A DNA stretch of 64,000 nucleotides, from positions 372,001-436,000 of the forward strand of contig NZ_VIUE01000003.1 of assembly GCF_007828215.1 (NCBI RefSeq). Direction: 5' to 3'. The stretch comes from Pseudomonas sp. SJZ074 (GTDB taxonomy: Bacteria; Pseudomonadota; Gammaproteobacteria; Pseudomonadales; Pseudomonadaceae). Both the position numbers and the translations under genes were made by a program. The notes beneath the pieces are model-generated. The model had not been told where the DNA came from. It saw nothing but the letters and a program-made list of their open reading frames with translations, and made no database searches. Shown in pieces: positions 17,591 to 27,729 of this stretch (within the stretch, counting starts at the first letter, position 1; the number at the start of each line of letters is the position of its first letter).

Positions 17591-17919
17591 GTTTGAAGAT
17601 CGTAATCCTCCAATCGGCTGAGACCGATCTCAAAGAACTGCGCACTTATCTGATCGAACGATTTTCTGTTCAGACCTGGCAAAGCACCCATACCAGTCTT
17701 AAGGTTGCGATTCGTCATTTGGCGACACTCCCTTACGCGGGGTCGATCCCAGACGAAATAGAAAAGCTGAATCTTGGGCAGTATCGGCAGGTCCTGTCAG
17801 GAATGAACAGGATCATTTATGAAGTGCGAGGCAAAACGATCTACATCCACATCATTGCCGATAGCCGCAAAAGCCTGCCCGCGCTACTCATGAAACGGTT
17901 GCTTCGAGGCAATCAATAA
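17587..17919 (+). CDS. Toxin of a type II system, RelE/ParE superfamily
   Basis: 110 residues, basic, translationally coupled to the antitoxin. It shows the RelE/ParE pattern: N-terminal helices (AETDLKELRTYL), the central GSIPDEI-LNLGQYRQVLSGMNRIIYEV strand region and a C-terminal HIIADSRKSLPALL segment. Whether it cuts mRNA or poisons gyrase cannot be told from the sequence. The gene pair is free-standing between core genes. Confidence 0.85.
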   Translation: MSLKIVILQSAETDLKELRTYLIERFSVQTWQSTHTSLKVAIRHLATLPYAGSIPDEIEKLNLGQYRQVLSGMNRIIYEVRGKTIYIHIIADSRKSLPALLMKRLLRGNQ

Positions 17920-17926
17920 ACAGCCA

Positions 17927-18523
17927 CTAAAAACGCGACCCAGGCCTGTTCAAAAACTCCACTTCCTCAGCCGTAGACTCGCGCCCCAACACCCCGTTGC
18001 GATGGGGAAACCGTCCAAACCGGGCAATGATTTTCTGATGCCGTTCGGCATAGTCCAGGTTGCTTTCGAACACCGCCCGATCCGCTTCCGGCTGCTCTCG
18101 CACCAGGTCGATAAACCGGGACACGGCCTCGTTCTGCACGGCGAGGTTTTCGCAGTGCTCGAGCACCAGGTAGATGAATACGCGCTGGATGGGTTTGAGC
18201 TGCCGGTCGAAACCCGCCGCCAGCCCCTGGGCCACCAACGCTTGGGCGCGGAGATCGCCGGAGAAGGCCTTGGGTGTGTCGCGAAAGATCATCCGCGGGA
18301 ACTGGTCGAGCAGTATCACCAGGGCCAGCCAACCTTCCGGGTGCTGCGCCCAGTCGGTCAATCCACCGGCCAGTGCCTGATCGACCTGATCGCCAAAACG
18401 CTCACGCGCCTGACGATCATGGTGTTTGCCGAACCACAGCTTGTTCTTTTCAGCCGCTATTTCGTCCGGCGTCTCGGCTGAACCGAACCACCAATCAAGC
18501 AACGGCTGCCAAGGCTCGGCCAT
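17927..18523 (-). CDS. DUF924 family protein
   Basis: 198-residue soluble protein of the DUF924 family (TPR-like helical fold). It has the characteristic WWFG near the N-terminus, LVILLDQFPRMIFRDTPKAF in the middle, and HRN-LGRESTAEE near the C-terminus. The biochemical role is unknown. It begins 3 bp after the fbp stop codon, so it is probably in an operon with fbp. Confidence 0.88.
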   Translation of the reverse strand: MAEPWQPLLDWWFGSAETPDEIAAEKNKLWFGKHHDRQARERFGDQVDQALAGGLTDWAQHPEGWLALVILLDQFPRMIFRDTPKAFSGDLRAQALVAQGLAAGFDRQLKPIQRVFIYLVLEHCENLAVQNEAVSRFIDLVREQPEADRAVFESNLDYAERHQKIIARFGRFPHRNGVLGRESTAEEVEFLNRPGSRF

Positions 18524-18526
18524 GAT

Positions 18527-19537
18527 TTATTCCTTGTGATAGGCCGTGGCGCGCGCCACTTCTTCCTTCGAACCGAGGAACACCGCCACGCGCTGGTGCA
18601 GACCTTCAGGCTTGATGTCGAGGATGCGCTGGTGACCATCGGTGGAAGCGCCGCCGGCCTGTTCCACCAGGAACGACATCGGGTTGGCTTCGTACATCAG
18701 GCGCAGTTTGCCCGGCTTGGTCGGCTCGCGGCTGTCGCGTGGGTACATGAACAGGCCGCCGCGGTTCAGGATGCGGTGGACGTCGGCAACCATCGCGGCC
18801 ACCCAGCGCATGTTGTAGTTCTTTTTCAACGGGCCTTCTTCACCGGCCAGCAACTCGCTGACATAGCGCTGTACCGGGGCTTCCCAGTGGCGCTGGTTGG
18901 ACATGTTGATGGCGAATTCCTGGGTGGTTTCAGGAATGGTGATGTTCTCGTGGGTCAGCACGAAGCTGCCCATTTCACGGTCCAGGGTGAAGCCCTTGAC
19001 GCCGTCGCCCAAGGTCAGCACCAGCATGGTCTGCGGACCGTAGATGGCATAGCCGGCGGCCACTTGCTGGGTGCCTGGCTGCAGGAAGGCCTTTTCGTTC
19101 AGGGCTTCGTTCTGGCTCAGGTACTCGTTCGGGCAACGCAATACCGAGAAGATGGTGCCGACCGGGGCGTTGATATCGATGTTCGACGAACCGTCCAGGG
19201 GGTCGAATACCAGCAGGTAGGCACCCTTGGGGTATTTGCCCGGGATCTGGTAGGCATTGTCCATTTCCTCGGACGCCATGCCGGCCAGGTGACCGCCCCA
19301 TTCGTTGGCTTCGAGCAGGATCTCGTTGGAGATCACGTCGAGTTTCTTCTGCACTTCGCCTTGCACGTTTTCGGTGCCCATGCTGCCCAGGACACCACCC
19401 AGCGCGCCTTTGGATACGGCGTGGCTGATTTCCTTGCAGGCACGCGCCACCACTTCGATCAAAAAGCGCAGATCGGCAGGGGTATTGTTGCTGCGGGTCT
19501 GCTCAATCAAATAGCGACTCAAGGTAACGCGAGACAT
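18527..19537 (-). CDS. fbp: Fructose-1,6-bisphosphatase, class 1
   Basis: 336 residues. Gluconeogenic hydrolysis of fructose-1,6-bisphosphate to fructose-6-phosphate. Visible signatures are the metal and substrate motif [17 protein letters not shown] near residue 115 and [21 protein letters not shown] near residue 275, which carries the active-site Glu. It is essential for growth on organic and amino acids such as histidine. It starts the fbp-DUF924 pair. Confidence 0.97.
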   Translation of the reverse strand: MSRVTLSRYLIEQTRSNNTPADLRFLIEVVARACKEISHAVSKGALGGVLGSMGTENVQGEVQKKLDVISNEILLEANEWGGHLAGMASEEMDNAYQIPGKYPKGAYLLVFDPLDGSSNIDINAPVGTIFSVLRCPNEYLSQNEALNEKAFLQPGTQQVAAGYAIYGPQTMLVLTLGDGVKGFTLDREMGSFVLTHENITIPETTQEFAINMSNQRHWEAPVQRYVSELLAGEEGPLKKNYNMRWVAAMVADVHRILNRGGLFMYPRDSREPTKPGKLRLMYEANPMSFLVEQAGGASTDGHQRILDIKPEGLHQRVAVFLGSKEEVARATAYHKE

Positions 19538-19648
19538 GGACGGCTCCGAAGAATAGGGGACGGAAAAACCAGCGCAGTTTAGCGCGTGTCGGGACTTAAT
19601 TCCTCCTATGAGACGGGGAATGGAAGATTGAGTTCACAGAGTGGCGTC

Positions 19649-19731
19649 ATCGCGAGCAGGCTCGCTCCCACACTTGATCGGATTCTGTCAGGGGAAACAC
19701 AATCCAATGTGGGAGCGAGCCTGCTCGCGAT
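19649..19731. repeat. REPIN, variant A pair
   Basis: Inverted REP pair (cores GAGCCTGCTCGCGAT) between fbp and the DUF3999 gene, just past the 3' end of the latter. Confidence 0.9.
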
Positions 19732-19750
19732 GGGTGCAAAACACCCGCTT

Positions 19751-21121
19751 TCAGGATTTGACCGGCGGCTTGCGCAGCAGGCTGAATGCCATCGAGCCAA
19801 GGAACAACACGCTGAGCACCAGCACCGCCCACAGACCGATTTTTTTCCAGTTGGTCCCGACGACGGCCGGCGCGGTTTCGGCCGCCGGTGTTGAAGTCGT
19901 AGGCCCATTCACTGTCGCCGCCCCCAGGGTCGCCAGGCGCGATGGACGGTAATCGGGCACCAGCGTCGTCAGCGGCAGGCTGGCCGCCTTCACCGTCGCG
20001 CTGCCCAGCGCCAGGCTGTAGGGCCCTTCGCCACGCGCGAGGAACACCACTTGGGTCGGACGCACTGCAAAGCGCAGGGACGGCGCTTCGGTACCAAGGC
20101 CACCGCCGCGCTCGTCCACCGTCAACCTCAATTGCTGAACGGTCTGACCGGACAACTGCAGTTGGTTCTGCACCACATCCTGACCATTCTGAGTGAGCCG
20201 ATACAACAAACCACTGCCCATCGGTTGCCACGGATGACTGCTCTCACGTCGGCCGGCCAGGGTCACCGGCGCCAGGCTGTTGGCCTGGCTCAGTTCCACC
20301 TGCACTTCTTCGAGATTCAACCCCATGGGCAACTGCCAGGTGTATTCGCCGGCCTTCGTGGTGCTGCCGGCCAATGGTTGCGACCAGGCCAGCGGCAACG
20401 GCAGGCTTTCGCGGCTGGCGCTCTGCAATTGGGCTGAAGTCAGCACCGGCGCGGAAGACGGCGAATCCCACAACAACCGCAGGTAACGCGCCGACTGTCC
20501 CGGCAGGCTGACTTCATGCTGCTCGACCCGCTCATCGGCGAAGGTCAGGCGTGCCACCTGACCTTCGCCCCACGCCTGCCAGTTCTGCAGGTCGTCGCTG
20601 GCTTCGATGGTAAAACGCTGGAAGCCGTCGCGCTCGCTGGTCCAGTCGAGGATCAACTGCTGCAAGGGGGCCTTGATCGCACTGGCGTCCAGCAGCCAGC
20701 CGCGCAGTTCTTCCTCACCTGCCTCGAGCCGACTGGCCGGCTGGACTTCCACCAGTGTGCCGTTGGCGTTCGACTGCACCCGCACGCTGGGGGCGCGCTC
20801 GTTGTCATCGGCCGCGTTGTACAACGGGAACCATTTCACGTCGGTGACGGTGCGCTGTTCCCGGCTCTGCGCTGTCTCGCGGACCAGCGCATACGCCTGG
20901 GGCTGCCCGGCCGCGTTGAAGACCCGCAGGTCGCTCAGGTCGGTCTGCCGCGCCTGCAGCTGGACCTCCAGCGGCAATGGCAGACGATACCACGGTCCTT
21001 CACCACTCAAGGTCAACGGCACCTGGTGGGCGAAGTCCGTCGGTTTCTCCTGGGCCGTAGCCGACAATGCCACCCACAACCCGACCACTCCCAGGCCGAT
21101 CCGACTCAACTTGCGACTCAA
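19751..21121 (-). CDS. DUF3999 domain membrane-anchored protein
   Basis: 456 residues: an N-terminal signal peptide (ending near ALSATAQE), a long beta-rich periplasmic region with several discoidin-like segments (residues about 25-420), and one C-terminal membrane span (IGLWAVLVLSVLFLGSMAFSLL) with a short basic tail. DUF3999 proteins are usually encoded next to a DUF2339 protein, as here, with a 4-bp overlap. The function is unknown. The architecture suggests a periplasmic partner of the large upstream membrane protein. Confidence 0.85.
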   Translation of the reverse strand: MSRKLSRIGLGVVGLWVALSATAQEKPTDFAHQVPLTLSGEGPWYRLPLPLEVQLQARQTDLSDLRVFNAAGQPQAYALVRETAQSREQRTVTDVKWFPLYNAADDNERAPSVRVQSNANGTLVEVQPASRLEAGEEELRGWLLDASAIKAPLQQLILDWTSERDGFQRFTIEASDDLQNWQAWGEGQVARLTFADERVEQHEVSLPGQSARYLRLLWDSPSSAPVLTSAQLQSASRESLPLPLAWSQPLAGSTTKAGEYTWQLPMGLNLEEVQVELSQANSLAPVTLAGRRESSHPWQPMGSGLLYRLTQNGQDVVQNQLQLSGQTVQQLRLTVDERGGGLGTEAPSLRFAVRPTQVVFLARGEGPYSLALGSATVKAASLPLTTLVPDYRPSRLATLGAATVNGPTTSTPAAETAPAVVGTNWKKIGLWAVLVLSVLFLGSMAFSLLRKPPVKS

Positions 21122-24100
21122 GATGACACTCCCTCACTGACAGGCATCGACGGTTCGGCCTCCGCAACCGTTTCCGGACGTTTGGGCGGCAGCGGTGCGA
21201 AGTAGCCCACCACCAGCAGCAATACACCCACGCCGATAAACGACACGATCCGGGCCAGGCCACCGCGGTTACTCAATTCGACAAAGAACAGCTTGGCCAC
21301 CACCACGGCAATCAGCGCGGCACCGATCAGCCATACCTCGCGGCGATGCCGCAGGTGTCCGCCGATCATCAGACCCAGGGCGATCAAGGTCCAGACCAGG
21401 GACAACCCGGCCTGCACGAACATGGATTCGAGCAGCGCATCGAGTTCGAACGGCACGTCCAGCCAATGGTGGGCGCTGCGCATCACCAGGGCGGTGAAGA
21501 ACGAGAACAGCGAGACCCCGGCGACCAACTGGGCGACGTGTTCGGCATGGGCCCAACGGATCGCCAACTGCGTCACCGCACTGCGCGCCCATACGTAGAC
21601 ACCGAACAAGGCAAACAGCAAGCCCAGCTCCAACGGGTTGAGCAGCGGCACATACGGCAGCGGCTCGGCGACGCCATTGCTGAAGGTGTTGGCCAGCCAG
21701 AACCACCCCAGCATCAACACGGCCAGGGGCGCCGCCGCGTAGACGCGGTACTCCCGCTGCTGGTCCGACACAGGCCACGGCCAGGCCCGCGGCGCAGCCA
21801 TCAGCACCAGGTACAGGCTCGGCAGGATCGCCCAACCCAGCCAACGCCAGGCGTTGTATTGCTCGGACAACAGTAGCAGGCCATAACGCAGCTCCAACGC
21901 CAACACGCCGATCAACAACCAACAACCGAGCACATGGGCGGTGCTGCGGACCGGATCCGGGAGCATCGAAGCCAAGCGCTTGAGCGACAGGAAATGCACA
22001 CCGAACAGGATCAGCCAGGCCAGCCAGCCGAAATCCGCCGCCGGGTGGTAACGGCTGTGCCAGGTCGCGACCAGCACACAGCCCCCCGCAGGAATCAGCA
22101 AGGTGCACAGCAATCCCAGCGCCGGCCACCGCAAACGCAGCGCCAAAATCGTCCACGCCGCGACACTGAGCGCCGCGACAATCAGCAACAAGCTGCCCTG
22201 CAGATGGACCGGTGCGAAGCGCAGCACTTCGCTGACCCAGGTCAGTGCCCACCAACCGGCGCCCCAGATCAGCAGCAGCTCGGACAAACGCTGCAGGCCC
22301 AGGGCCTCGAATACCGCCGCCGGATGGCCTCGCTGCAGTCGCCACGCACCCACCAGCGCCGCCAGCCCCAGCACCATCGGCGTCCAGAAACCACTGTGGG
22401 CCAGGGGCCGCAGCCCCTCGCCGTCGAGCGGGCCCAGCAAGGCCGGCCCCGCCACCAGGAATGCCGCACCGCCCAGCAATTGCAGGAGCAGGCCGAACAC
22501 GAAGCTCATGCGTTGTTTCAGGTACAGGCTCAACCAGATGATCAACAGGCCACTGGCGGCCCACACGCCGCTCGCCGTTTGCCAGGGCAGGACGAACAAC
22601 ACAGCGAGGTTGATCAACGCCAGCCCCGCCGGCAATACCACCGACAAACCGCGCAGCAACCGAACGTCGTTGCGCACCATCTCGTCGCGAGCGGCCAGCA
22701 ACATGCCGCCAATCAATGCCAGGCCGATCAACGAAGCACTGAGCAAGCCGCTCCAGCCGGCAGCGAACACCGCCGCCGAATCCCCTTCAGCGCCGCGCAA
22801 GCGCATCAAGAACAGCGCGCCCCCCAGCAGCTGCACGCCGAACGCCGTGAACAGGAAGGCGCGAGATTGCAGGCGCAGGCCGACGAACAGCGTCGCCAGG
22901 CCGGCCAGCGCCCAGGCGATAGCGGTACCGTGGGTGAAGAAAAACAGCGGCGCCAGCAGATAGAGCGAGCCCAGGCCCAACACAGCCAGCGCCGGTAGCA
23001 CCTGGCGCTCCCAGCTCGCGGTGTGCTCGGGCGGCGCCTTGCGCAATTGATAGAAGCTGAACAGCAAGGCCCCGCCAAGCATCAACGCACCCAATGGAGC
23101 GCCCTGAAGCAGGCTGCTTTGGCCGATCTGCAATTCACCGAAGAAAGCCCGCGCCGCGCCCAGCTGCAGCAACAAAGCAAACGCACGCGCCAATGGTCGC
23201 TGCTGACGCAGGCCCAGCCAGAAAATCCCCGCGCCTTCCACCGCCCATGCGGCCGTGGTCCAACGGGCATCGAGGCCCAGGGGAATCGCCAGGCTGGTAA
23301 AAATCACCCCCAGCGCCAGGCAGGTTTCGGCCAGCAACAGGGCGCGCCCCTTCATCAACACACGGGCCAGGCCCATGTAGATCATGCCCAGGACCAGGGC
23401 ACTGAACGCCGCGGCCAGATCCAGGAACATCACCAGCGTGAGCTGCAAGCCGAAGCCCACCAACGGCGGACCGAACAGCATTGTGCCGTCCACATAATCA
23501 CCCTTGCGCGCCGACCAGCGCAGCAGCGCTTCACGGCTGTCATCCTCGGGGCCGTCGCTCATCTCCAGCAGTTTGCGCCGGGTGAACAACAAGCCAATCG
23601 CCAAGTACATGAGGAAGAAGACGATCAGGAACGGCTCGGTACTGAAAAACAGTGCCGGTGTATATGACCGCAGGCCCCAGGCGATACCGATGCCGAAGGT
23701 GCCGACAAAACCGATCAGGTTGAGCAGGCGCCAGGCCTTGAACCAGGCGATCGCGAGGATGCCGGTATTGAGCAGGATGAAATAGCTGAACAGCGCGACA
23801 TGGTTACCGCTGCCGGTAGAGGTCAGGATCGGCGCGGCAAAGCCGCCCAGGGCCGCGGCAGCCGCCAGCCCCAGGGCGTTCTGGGTCACCGCCAGGATCG
23901 CCGAGAACACCGTGACCGCCACCAGCAACCCCAACGCGGCCTTCGCATCGAGCAGCGGGTGCAGGCGCATGGCGGCGAACACCGTCAGATACAACACGGC
24001 GATACCGGTGCCCTGGAGCATCAGCGCATAACTGTTGTTGCGTTGGCGCAGCCACCAGCCCAGGCCCAGCAGGCCCAACGCACTGGCCGCAACACCGGCG

Positions 24101-24744
24101 TAACGCAGTTCGATCGGCACCACCATGCCTTCGGTGGCATAGCGCAATAGAAACGCCAGGCCGAGAAACAACAGCAACACGCCAACCCGCAATACGGTAT
24201 TGCCACCGAACAGCCAGTTGCGCGCAACGGCCACGGCACGCTCGATGAAGCCGGGGCCGCGAGGGGCAGGCGGCGTGACAATCGGCTCCAGCGGCTCGGC
24301 TGCGCGGGCCTCGCGGCGGGAGGTGGCTGGTGCAGGGGTCCAGATGTCGTCGGGTAGCGGTTGACTGGCTTGCGTGACCATCGCCGGGGCCGGCGCCAGG
24401 TCAGGCGGTAGCTCCCAGACCAAATCCAGTTCGGGCTCTGGTGCTGCTTCGCTGCGAGCTTCGGGCTGCGGGGCCTGGGCCACTACGATCTCGGGTGCGG
24501 GGGCAGACACCGGCGCGGACACCGTGCCGCTCTCAAGCACGGCAAGACGTGCCTCCAGCGTCAGCAGGTTTTGCTGGGTCGCCTCCAGCAGACTCTGCTG
24601 TTTGCTGGCCTGGGCCCCGAGACGGCGCAGCCGCAAGACCAGAGCGATGCCGAGCCCCGACAATGCGCCTATCAGCGCATCGGCGAATGACTCATCCACC
24701 ACCCAGCCGATTGCCAGGCCCAACAGCGTCAAAATCCATTGCAT
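21118..24744 (-). CDS. DUF2339 giant polytopic membrane protein
   Basis: 1208 residues. It has an N-terminal membrane span (MQWILTLLGLAIGWVVDE), a coiled-coil stretch (residues about 35-70), a Pro/Ala/Glu-rich linker to about 190, then an almost uninterrupted series of hydrophobic segments to the C-terminus (over two dozen by eye). It is very GC-rich. The start at 24744 is chosen because the preceding 27 codons look like intergenic sequence. It is translationally coupled to the DUF3999 gene. The role is unknown; the repeated-helix design suggests a transporter or envelope scaffold. Confidence 0.85.
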   Translation of the reverse strand: MQWILTLLGLAIGWVVDESFADALIGALSGLGIALVLRLRRLGAQASKQQSLLEATQQNLLTLEARLAVLESGTVSAPVSAPAPEIVVAQAPQPEARSEAAPEPELDLVWELPPDLAPAPAMVTQASQPLPDDIWTPAPATSRREARAAEPLEPIVTPPAPRGPGFIERAVAVARNWLFGGNTVLRVGVLLLFLGLAFLLRYATEGMVVPIELRYAGVAASALGLLGLGWWLRQRNNSYALMLQGTGIAVLYLTVFAAMRLHPLLDAKAALGLLVAVTVFSAILAVTQNALGLAAAAALGGFAAPILTSTGSGNHVALFSYFILLNTGILAIAWFKAWRLLNLIGFVGTFGIGIAWGLRSYTPALFFSTEPFLIVFFLMYLAIGLLFTRRKLLEMSDGPEDDSREALLRWSARKGDYVDGTMLFGPPLVGFGLQLTLVMFLDLAAAFSALVLGMIYMGLARVLMKGRALLLAETCLALGVIFTSLAIPLGLDARWTTAAWAVEGAGIFWLGLRQQRPLARAFALLLQLGAARAFFGELQIGQSSLLQGAPLGALMLGGALLFSFYQLRKAPPEHTASWERQVLPALAVLGLGSLYLLAPLFFFTHGTAIAWALAGLATLFVGLRLQSRAFLFTAFGVQLLGGALFLMRLRGAEGDSAAVFAAGWSGLLSASLIGLALIGGMLLAARDEMVRNDVRLLRGLSVVLPAGLALINLAVLFVLPWQTASGVWAASGLLIIWLSLYLKQRMSFVFGLLLQLLGGAAFLVAGPALLGPLDGEGLRPLAHSGFWTPMVLGLAALVGAWRLQRGHPAAVFEALGLQRLSELLLIWGAGWWALTWVSEVLRFAPVHLQGSLLLIVAALSVAAWTILALRLRWPALGLLCTLLIPAGGCVLVATWHSRYHPAADFGWLAWLILFGVHFLSLKRLASMLPDPVRSTAHVLGCWLLIGVLALELRYGLLLLSEQYNAWRWLGWAILPSLYLVLMAAPRAWPWPVSDQQREYRVYAAAPLAVLMLGWFWLANTFSNGVAEPLPYVPLLNPLELGLLFALFGVYVWARSAVTQLAIRWAHAEHVAQLVAGVSLFSFFTALVMRSAHHWLDVPFELDALLESMFVQAGLSLVWTLIALGLMIGGHLRHRREVWLIGAALIAVVVAKLFFVELSNRGGLARIVSFIGVGVLLLVVGYFAPLPPKRPETVAEAEPSMPVSEGVSS

Positions 24745-24827
24745 GGTTGATATCCCTGAGCGGCCCATTGCGGGCATAACCGGGTGATGCGGTGTATGGC
24801 TCAGTCTAGCGGAACAACCCCACACCC

Positions 24828-24917
24828 TGAGGGAGCGAGCCTGCTTGCGATAGCGCCCTATCAGTCGACATTTCCGTTAACTGACAGACCGTTGTCGCGA
24901 GCAGGCTCGCTCCCACA
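24828..24917. repeat. REPIN, variant A pair
   Basis: Inverted REP pair upstream of the DUF2339 gene. The left arm is degenerate (GAGGGAGC, CTTGCGAT). It lies between the DUF2339 gene and the 3' end of glgP. Confidence 0.85.
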
Positions 24918-25024
24918 GGGGGTACTTTTGACTGAGCCATGGCATCGGAGCCCGGCGAAACTGGCGCTCAGTATATCGACGAAGCCCACTTGCCGTTGGG
25001 CTTCGCTCACATTTCTTACAGATG

Positions 25025-27475
25025 CTATTCCAGAGCTTTCCAGATGTCGGTGGCATATTCGCGGATGGTCCGGTCAGAGGAGAACCAGCCCATGCGTGCA
25101 GTGTTGAGTACTGCCGACCGCCACCACTGCTTGGAATCGTGCCAACGCTCCTCGACCTTGGCCTGGGCATTCCAGTAGGCGTCGAAATCGGCGCAGACCA
25201 GGAAGCGGTCATAGTCCACCAGCGCATCCACCAGGCCGGTGTAGCGCATCGGATCGTCCGGGGAGAATACCCCGCCACGGATCGCCTGCAACACATCGCT
25301 GAGGCGATGGGACGCGGCGATGTCCGGCGCGGCGCTGAATTCACCGTTGCGCTTGCGCGCTTCCACCTGTTCGGCCGTCAGGCCGAAGATGAACATGTGC
25401 TCACCTCCCACCCGCTCATGCATTTCCACGTTGGCGCCGTCCATGGTGCCGATGGTCAACGCGCCGTTGAGGCCGAACTTCATGTTGCTGGTGCCCGACG
25501 CTTCGAAACCGGCCGTGGAGATCTGCTCCGACAGGTCTGCCGCCGGGATGATGCTTTCGGCCAGGCTGACGTTGTAGTTGGGCAGGAACACCACTTTGAG
25601 CAGGCCGCGCACGGTCGGGTCGTTGTTCACCACCCGGGCGATGTCGTTGGTCAGCTTGATGATCAGCTTGGCCTGGTGATAGCTGGCGGCGGCTTTGCCG
25701 GCGAAGATCTTCACCCGCGGCACCCAGTCCACCTCCGGCTCGGCGCGAATCGCCTGGTACAGCGCCACGGTGTGCATCAGGTTGAGCAGCTGGCGCTTGT
25801 ACTCATGGATCCGCTTGACCTGCACGTCGAACATCGCCGCCGGGTTCACGGCAATGCCCAAACGCTCATGGATCAGGTAGGCCAGGGCCTTCTTGCTGTG
25901 CAGGCGCTGCTCGGCGAACAGTTTGCGAAATGCCTGCTTGTCGGCGAACGGCTCCAGCTCGATCAGGCGTTCCTCAGGGTTGTCGAGCACGCTCGGGCCC
26001 AGGGCATCGACCATCATCGAGGTCAATTCCGAGTTGGCCTGGAACAACCAGCGGCGGAAGGTGACGCCGTTGGTCTTGTTGTTGATCCGCTCCGGGTAGA
26101 GCTTGTGCAGTTCCGAGAACACCGTGCTGCGCATCAGCTGCGTGTGCAACCCGGAAACGCCGTTGACGCTATGGGAGCCGAGGAACGCGAGGTTGCCCAT
26201 GCGCACCCGGCGGCCGTTGTCTTCTTCGATCAGCGACACCGAGCGCAGCACGTCGAAGTCGTGTACCCCCTTGGCCCGCAGCGAATCGATGTGCTGAGCG
26301 TTGATCAGATAGATGATCTGCATATGCCGCGGCAGCATGCGTTCCATCAAGCCAACTGGCCAGGTTTCCAGGGCTTCGGGCAGCAACGTATGGTTGGTGT
26401 ACGACAGCGTGTCTTGGGTGATCTGCCAGGCGGCGTCCCAGGCCACGTCGTAGACGTCCACCAGTTGACGCATCAGCTCGGCCACGGCGATGGACGGGTG
26501 GGTGTCGTTGAGCTGGATCGCCGCGTGATCGCCCAGGGTCAGGACCGAGGTATGCATGTTGCGATGGCGGCGCAGCAGGTCCTGCAACGAGGCGGCAACG
26601 AAGAAATATTCCTGGCGCAGGCGCAGTTCCTGGCCGGCTTCGGTGCTATCGGCCGGGTAGAGCACACGGGAAATACTTTCGGCCCGGGCTACCTCGGCCA
26701 CGGCACCGAGGTGGTCGCCGGCATTGAAGCGCTCCAGATGCAGGTCTTCCACGGCTCGCGCACGCCATAGGCGCAAGGTGTTCACACTGGCACCCCGCCA
26801 GCCCACCACTGGGGTGTCATAGGCAATGGCCCGCACGGTTTCAGCCGGGGACCAGACCTGACGGGTCTTGCCGGTGTCGTCGGTGACAGTCTCGACACTA
26901 CCGCCGAAGCCGATCGGGTAGACCACCTCCGGCCGCTCGAACTCCCAGGGGTTGCCGAAATCCAGCCAGTGCTCGGTCTGCTCCTGTTGCCAGCCATCGA
27001 CGATCGCCTGACGAAACAGGCCGTGCTCGTAACGAATGCCGTAGCCGTGGCCGGCGATGCCCAGAGTGGACATGCTCTCCATGAAGCACGCCGCCAACCG
27101 ACCGAGGCCGCCGTTGCCCAGCGCCGCGTCAGGCTCGAGCAAGCGGATGCGCTCCAGGTCGACGCCCAGTTCGGTCAGGGCTTCGCGGGCGGTGTCCAGC
27201 AGGCCGAGGTTGCTCAGGCTGTCGTAGAGCAAGCGCCCGATGAGGAATTCCAGGGAGAGGTAGTAGACCCGCTTCTGGCCCTTGCGATAGATCTGTCGCG
27301 TGTGATCCATCCAGTGTTCGACCATGTGGTCGCGGGCTGCAAGGGCAATGGCTTCGAACCAATCGTGATCAAACGCATGATCCGGGTCCTTGCCGACGGC
27401 ATAAGTGAGTTTGGTCAACACAGCGTCGCGAAATGCGGCCACTTCAGCTTCGCGAACAAGTGGTTCTTGAGTCAT
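25025..27475 (-). CDS. glgP: Glycogen/alpha-glucan phosphorylase
   Basis: 816 residues, normal length. It releases glucose-1-phosphate from the non-reducing ends of glycogen or maltodextrin. The PLP-binding region EASGTSNMKFGLNGALTIGT has the Schiff-base Lys near residue 660. The N-terminal substrate region DAALGNGGLGRLAACFMES is also present. Other glg genes are not linked. It is a single-gene transcription unit on the minus strand. Confidence 0.96.
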   Translation of the reverse strand: MTQEPLVREAEVAAFRDAVLTKLTYAVGKDPDHAFDHDWFEAIALAARDHMVEHWMDHTRQIYRKGQKRVYYLSLEFLIGRLLYDSLSNLGLLDTAREALTELGVDLERIRLLEPDAALGNGGLGRLAACFMESMSTLGIAGHGYGIRYEHGLFRQAIVDGWQQEQTEHWLDFGNPWEFERPEVVYPIGFGGSVETVTDDTGKTRQVWSPAETVRAIAYDTPVVGWRGASVNTLRLWRARAVEDLHLERFNAGDHLGAVAEVARAESISRVLYPADSTEAGQELRLRQEYFFVAASLQDLLRRHRNMHTSVLTLGDHAAIQLNDTHPSIAVAELMRQLVDVYDVAWDAAWQITQDTLSYTNHTLLPEALETWPVGLMERMLPRHMQIIYLINAQHIDSLRAKGVHDFDVLRSVSLIEEDNGRRVRMGNLAFLGSHSVNGVSGLHTQLMRSTVFSELHKLYPERINNKTNGVTFRRWLFQANSELTSMMVDALGPSVLDNPEERLIELEPFADKQAFRKLFAEQRLHSKKALAYLIHERLGIAVNPAAMFDVQVKRIHEYKRQLLNLMHTVALYQAIRAEPEVDWVPRVKIFAGKAAASYHQAKLIIKLTNDIARVVNNDPTVRGLLKVVFLPNYNVSLAESIIPAADLSEQISTAGFEASGTSNMKFGLNGALTIGTMDGANVEMHERVGGEHMFIFGLTAEQVEARKRNGEFSAAPDIAASHRLSDVLQAIRGGVFSPDDPMRYTGLVDALVDYDRFLVCADFDAYWNAQAKVEERWHDSKQWWRSAVLNTARMGWFSSDRTIREYATDIWKALE

Positions 27476-27729
27476 GAATAAGACCTCGAACGAGCATGGA
27501 ATTGTCTGAGCCTAGACGGTCTGACAGACGGCGAAGGCTCTTGGTTCGGTGGTTTTCCCCCGATGCCGGAGAATTGCCGCCAGGAAATTGCCAATGGATG
27601 AATGAATGCAGGGGCCATGCCGCCCAAGGAGGGGGTTTGCCGGAGCGAAAAAAAACCGGCGGATGGTCGTTCAAAATTTCACCAGTCCCGGTATGATCGC
27701 GCGCCCTGATGCATGCCGGTATACCTAGA

